NCBI GenBank assembly: GCA_030601645.1
Contig: JAUWBQ010000095.1
Coordinates: 1-6,763 of the forward strand
From: Candidatus Bathyarchaeota archaeon
GTDB taxonomy: Archaea; Thermoproteota; Bathyarchaeia; TCS64
Length of the DNA: 6,763 nucleotides
Reading direction: 5' to 3'
Shown here: positions 5,159 through 6,763 of the stretch, piece after piece
Position numbering within the stretch: the stretch's first letter is position 1
Layout: each line of letters opens with the position of its first letter
Notes under the pieces: generated by a model
What the model was told of the DNA's origin: nothing
The model's database searches: none
Seen by the model: the letters and a program-made list of their open reading frames with translations, nothing else
Translations under genes and position numbers: made by a program

Positions 5159-5173
5159 CTGATGCACCATCAG
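5159..5173. repeat. Perfect 6-bp inverted repeat (CTGATG-CAC-CATCAG)
   Basis: CTGATG at 5159-5164 and CATCAG at 5168-5173 are exact complements with a 3-nt loop, ending 26 nt before the receiver gene start. Another CATCAG at 5141-5146 could pair with the same CTGATG, so two exclusive hairpins or a repeated operator half-site are possible. The arms are short, so chance is a real alternative. Confidence 0.35.
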
Positions 5174-5199
5174 ATCCAAAAAAGTAGGGGGATGAGGGA

Positions 5200-5856
5200 A
5201 TGGACGAAGAGAACGTGGTGATAAAACAAATCCCATATCACGTCAGGAGAAAGATGGAACAGAAAAAAATCGAGCCGGTCGAAGGGCCCGAGTTCACCCT
5301 GAGGTGTCAGACGTGCGGCTGCACCTGGAAACCCGAGATCGAAGGACGCCAGAGGCTCCCCAAGGGGTACTGGAAATGCCCTGAGGGATGCAACGAGGAC
5401 ATCGAGGAAGAGAGGAGAGACAGAAGCCTGAGAGTACTGCTTGTAGACGACGACAAAGCCCTCAACAGGAGCTTGGCCGCGATCATGAGGAAGGCGGGGT
5501 ACACGGTCGTGAACGCCTACACCGGCACCGAGGCCCTGGAGGCATCCCGGAAGAACCCCTTCGACGCCGTCATCCTCGACATAAAGCTCCCAGACATCGA
5601 CGGAGTCGAACTCCTCAGAAACATCCGGGAGGTGGACCCCGTGATAGGCACCCTGATGCTCTCGGGCGCCGCCACCCTGGAGGACGCCGTCGAATCCCTC
5701 AACCAGGGAGCAGACGCATTCATACTCAAACCCGTGGAGCCAGCGGAGCTGCTGTACAGGCTCGGCACGGTGACCGGCTTCAAGAGGCTGGAGCGCGAGC
5801 TAAGGGAGGCGCGGGCCAAGTACAACGAACTCTTCACCATCATACATGAAGGATAG
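5200..5856 (+). CDS. Zinc-ribbon plus receiver-domain protein, truncated before a PAS domain
   Basis: This 218-aa two-component signalling protein has an unusual layout. Residues 31-67 form a zinc ribbon with Cys36-x2-Cys39 and Cys60-x3-Cys64 around a basic loop. Residues 76-188 are a full receiver domain: acidic pair Asp83/Asp84 (VLLVDDD), phospho-acceptor Asp127 (VILDIKLPDIDG), Ser155 in the Thr/Ser switch position (LMLSGAAT) and Lys177 (ILKPV). It should be phosphorylated by a histidine kinase not in view. Residues 195-210 are a charged helix, and the protein stops at KYNELFTIIHEG, a sequence that normally opens a PAS domain, so the output or sensor part seems lost. ATG 5200 is the only start after an in-frame TAG at 5185, with GGGGGAT 6 nt upstream. 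Five of 218 codons end in T. The end lies 14 nt from the convergent gene. Confidence 0.88.
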   Translation: MDEENVVIKQIPYHVRRKMEQKKIEPVEGPEFTLRCQTCGCTWKPEIEGRQRLPKGYWKCPEGCNEDIEEERRDRSLRVLLVDDDKALNRSLAAIMRKAGYTVVNAYTGTEALEASRKNPFDAVILDIKLPDIDGVELLRNIREVDPVIGTLMLSGAATLEDAVESLNQGADAFILKPVEPAELLYRLGTVTGFKRLERELREARAKYNELFTIIHEG

Positions 5857-5870
5857 CGCCACGCCACGGC

Positions 5871-6419
5871 TCATCCGATCGTCAACGGTATTTTTCCAGT
5901 CTCTATCACAGGCTCGCCGAGCCATACACCTGAGAGCCAGTATCTCCCCTCGCTGAGGGGCTCCATCTCCCCGGAGTCGGGGTTGAACACGGTCAGGTCC
6001 CAGACCTTGGTCTCCGAGAACTCATCCCCTGGCGTCACTTGGATCAGGAAAAGGTTTCTGGGCAGTTGCCTCCCATCGCTCCAACGGGCTATTTGGATCC
6101 CGTTCTCATCATGGATCCTGACGTCGAAGAAGGGCAGCCCGATCCTCCGGACGTAGTCTGCTTCACCATGATTCGTCAAGGTGAACTCCAACACGAATTC
6201 GTCCTCGACCTTCCCTTCCTCATCCTCGACTGAGAACACCACGCTGAGATCTCCCACGCTAACCTCTGACACGCCGCCGATGATGAAAAGGGGCCTCTCG
6301 TCCCTCACAGGGATGTTCAGGTAGATCTGGTGGGCTATGACGAGCCCGAGGGCCACGAAGGGTATCAGGCTGTAGTTGAAGTATCCCTTTTCATGCCAAC
6401 TTCTTATCGTAGAGTTCAT
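5871..6419 (-). CDS. Membrane-anchored BsuPI-domain protein
   Basis: The protein of 182 residues has a short cytoplasmic N-terminus, one membrane segment at about residues 16-36 (SLIPFVALGLVIAHQIYLNI) and an outward-facing all-beta domain. That domain matches the BsuPI family, named for a Bacillus intracellular proteinase inhibitor: FVLEFTLTNHG (75-85), then DVRIHDENGIQIARWSDGR (99-117), TPGDE (129-133), a tryptophan strand (KVWDL) and the closing SEGRYWLSGVWLG. In most genomes this immunoglobulin-like domain is of unknown role; true inhibitor activity should not be assumed. The ATG at 6419 is chosen. TTG at 6449 would add ten basic residues (MDARIRGRRS) and directly follows an in-frame stop. 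It is convergent with the receiver gene, 14 nt apart, and about 12 percent of early codons end in T. Confidence 0.8.
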   Translation of the reverse strand: MNSTIRSWHEKGYFNYSLIPFVALGLVIAHQIYLNIPVRDERPLFIIGGVSEVSVGDLSVVFSVEDEEGKVEDEFVLEFTLTNHGEADYVRRIGLPFFDVRIHDENGIQIARWSDGRQLPRNLFLIQVTPGDEFSETKVWDLTVFNPDSGEMEPLSEGRYWLSGVWLGEPVIETGKIPLTIG

Positions 6420-6501
6420 CGATCTTCGACCACGGATCCTGGCGTCCAATAGTGGGGTCAGCGTCTGCGCTGTACGTCTTCGCCTCGTTCCTCTCTGTAC
6501 T

Positions 6502-6528
6502 GCCTTTTCACGGGTACAAGTAAAAGGC
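6502..6528. repeat. Inverted repeat GCCTTTT/AAAAGGC in divergent promoter region
   Basis: GCCTTTT (6502-6508) is the exact complement of AAAAGGC (6522-6528); allowing one bulged C the arms extend by AC/GT. It sits between two divergently transcribed genes. On the minus strand its CCTTTTACTTG also resembles a box A for the BsuPI-domain gene, predicting a start near 6497, so it may be an operator over that promoter. Confidence 0.4.
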
Positions 6529-6583
6529 GAATGTTCTCATACCCTTGAGAGCCGGGTGAAAGGGCGCTATCATCTGTAGGCGC

Positions 6584-6597
6584 GGATGGAAGCATCC
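6584..6597. repeat. Small perfect hairpin GGATG-GAAG-CATCC
   Basis: Five paired bases with a four-base loop lie just upstream of the box A of the AIM24-family gene. It could be an operator half-site pair; at this size chance is likely. Confidence 0.25.
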
Positions 6598-6601
6598 CAA
6601 C

Positions 6602-6612
6602 AAATTATATAC
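6602..6612 (+). promoter_or_regulatory. Box A (AAATTATATAC) of the AIM24-family gene
   Basis: The AT-rich core is centred near 6607, about 27 nt before the ATG at 6634, with no Shine-Dalgarno between. This is the arrangement expected of a leaderless archaeal transcript. Confidence 0.65.
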
Positions 6613-6633
6613 CGAGACGTTCTAGATCCACCC

Positions 6634-6763
6634 ATGAAATACGAGATCAAGTACGAGCCCTCCTACGCCATGCTGGTCGTCGACCTGGAAGCGGGGGAGA
6701 GCATCGTGGGGGAAGCGGGGGCCATGACCTACATGACTCCCAACATCGAGGTCCAGACGCGGA
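6634..6763 (+). CDS. AIM24 / TIGR00266 family protein, 3'-partial
   Basis: Only the first 43 codons are in the window. They read MKYEIKYEPSYAMLVVDLEA followed by GESIVGEAGAMTYMTPNIEV, which is the very conserved opening of the AIM24 (TIGR00266, formerly DUF124) family: a basic first strand, a strand ending at LEAGESI, and the EAGAMxYMxPNIEV motif. Members form a double-psi or trefoil-like beta structure and are widespread in bacteria and archaea; the eukaryotic member AIM24 is mitochondrial. The biochemical role in prokaryotes is unknown. The ATG at 6634 is supported by a box A at leaderless distance. The rest of the gene lies past the window end. Confidence 0.85.
   Translation, partial: MKYEIKYEPSYAMLVVDLEAGESIVGEAGAMTYMTPNIEVQTR

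Larger units (their letters stand above)
4805..5199. other. Spacer of ordinary composition, possible gene remnant and inverted repeats
   Basis: This 395-nt gap has no supported complete gene. Composition returns to normal, richer in T and G than the block before it. It holds TTTTAAAA (4882-4889), ATAATATACC (5063-5072) and CATAAAAG (5131-5138) as possible box A elements, and a T6 run at 5081-5086. On the minus strand a frame is open from 5004 into the TusA gene, and its first 66 codons outside TusA read like a genuine helical protein (LVEQAERLIDEARW), possibly a gene fragment. The hexamers CATCAG, CTGATG and CATCAG stand at 5141, 5159 and 5168. Confidence 0.5.

Noticed and set aside
5090..5162. 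Possible C/D-box small RNA (ATGATGA ... CTGA)
   Set aside because: Box C is perfect but the length is about 73 nt, the inner D'/C' boxes are poor and no terminal stem is present.
4931..5236. Minus-strand 101-aa frame over the spacer
   Set aside because: The composition is not protein-like throughout, no domain is recognised and it runs into the antisense of the receiver gene.

Overview
The window looks archaeal. It carries a ribosomal protein found in archaea and eukaryotes but not bacteria (eL33/L35Ae). Several genes follow AT-rich box A elements at the archaeal spacing, and two of these appear to be leaderless. Small zinc-ribbon and C2H2-finger proteins are present, and the genes are short and mostly collinear. 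The style fits a Thermoproteota-type genome, perhaps a Bathyarchaeia-like lineage, but the lineage is inference. No rRNA, tRNA, CRISPR array or complete mobile element was found.

Positions 1-2241, mixed codon use: the 3' part of a GT-B glycosyltransferase, cut by the window edge; a 263-nt spacer with a GC hairpin and two box A motifs; then a run of very small genes. These are a 66-aa winged-helix protein, a 38-aa single C2H2 zinc finger, a 64-aa CxxC/CxxC zinc ribbon, a 42-aa four-cysteine protein and, 19 nt after that one, ribosomal protein eL33.

Positions 2242-4804, a block of strongly skewed composition. Immediately after the eL33 stop the + strand becomes extremely rich in A and C (52 of 60 bases at 2281-2340). 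A 620-nt gene-poor stretch holds a diverged direct repeat, about 159 nt apart, whose two copies each begin with a long G tract. Then come an M19 membrane-dipeptidase-family peptidase in which I find no codon ending in T, an unrecognised 157-aa protein whose best-supported start codon is ATA, and a TusA-like sulfur carrier on a leaderless-type promoter.

Positions 4805-6763: a 395-nt spacer of ordinary composition with inverted repeats and a possible minus-strand gene remnant; a zinc-ribbon plus receiver-domain protein that stops where a PAS domain would normally begin; convergent to it, a membrane-anchored BsuPI-domain protein; a spacer with an inverted repeat; and the first 43 codons of an AIM24/TIGR00266-family protein behind a leaderless-type promoter.

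No single pathway unites the window. The points most worth a second look are the composition block with its G-tract repeats, the apparent ATA start, the cluster of tiny putative zinc proteins beside eL33, and the truncated zinc-ribbon receiver protein.
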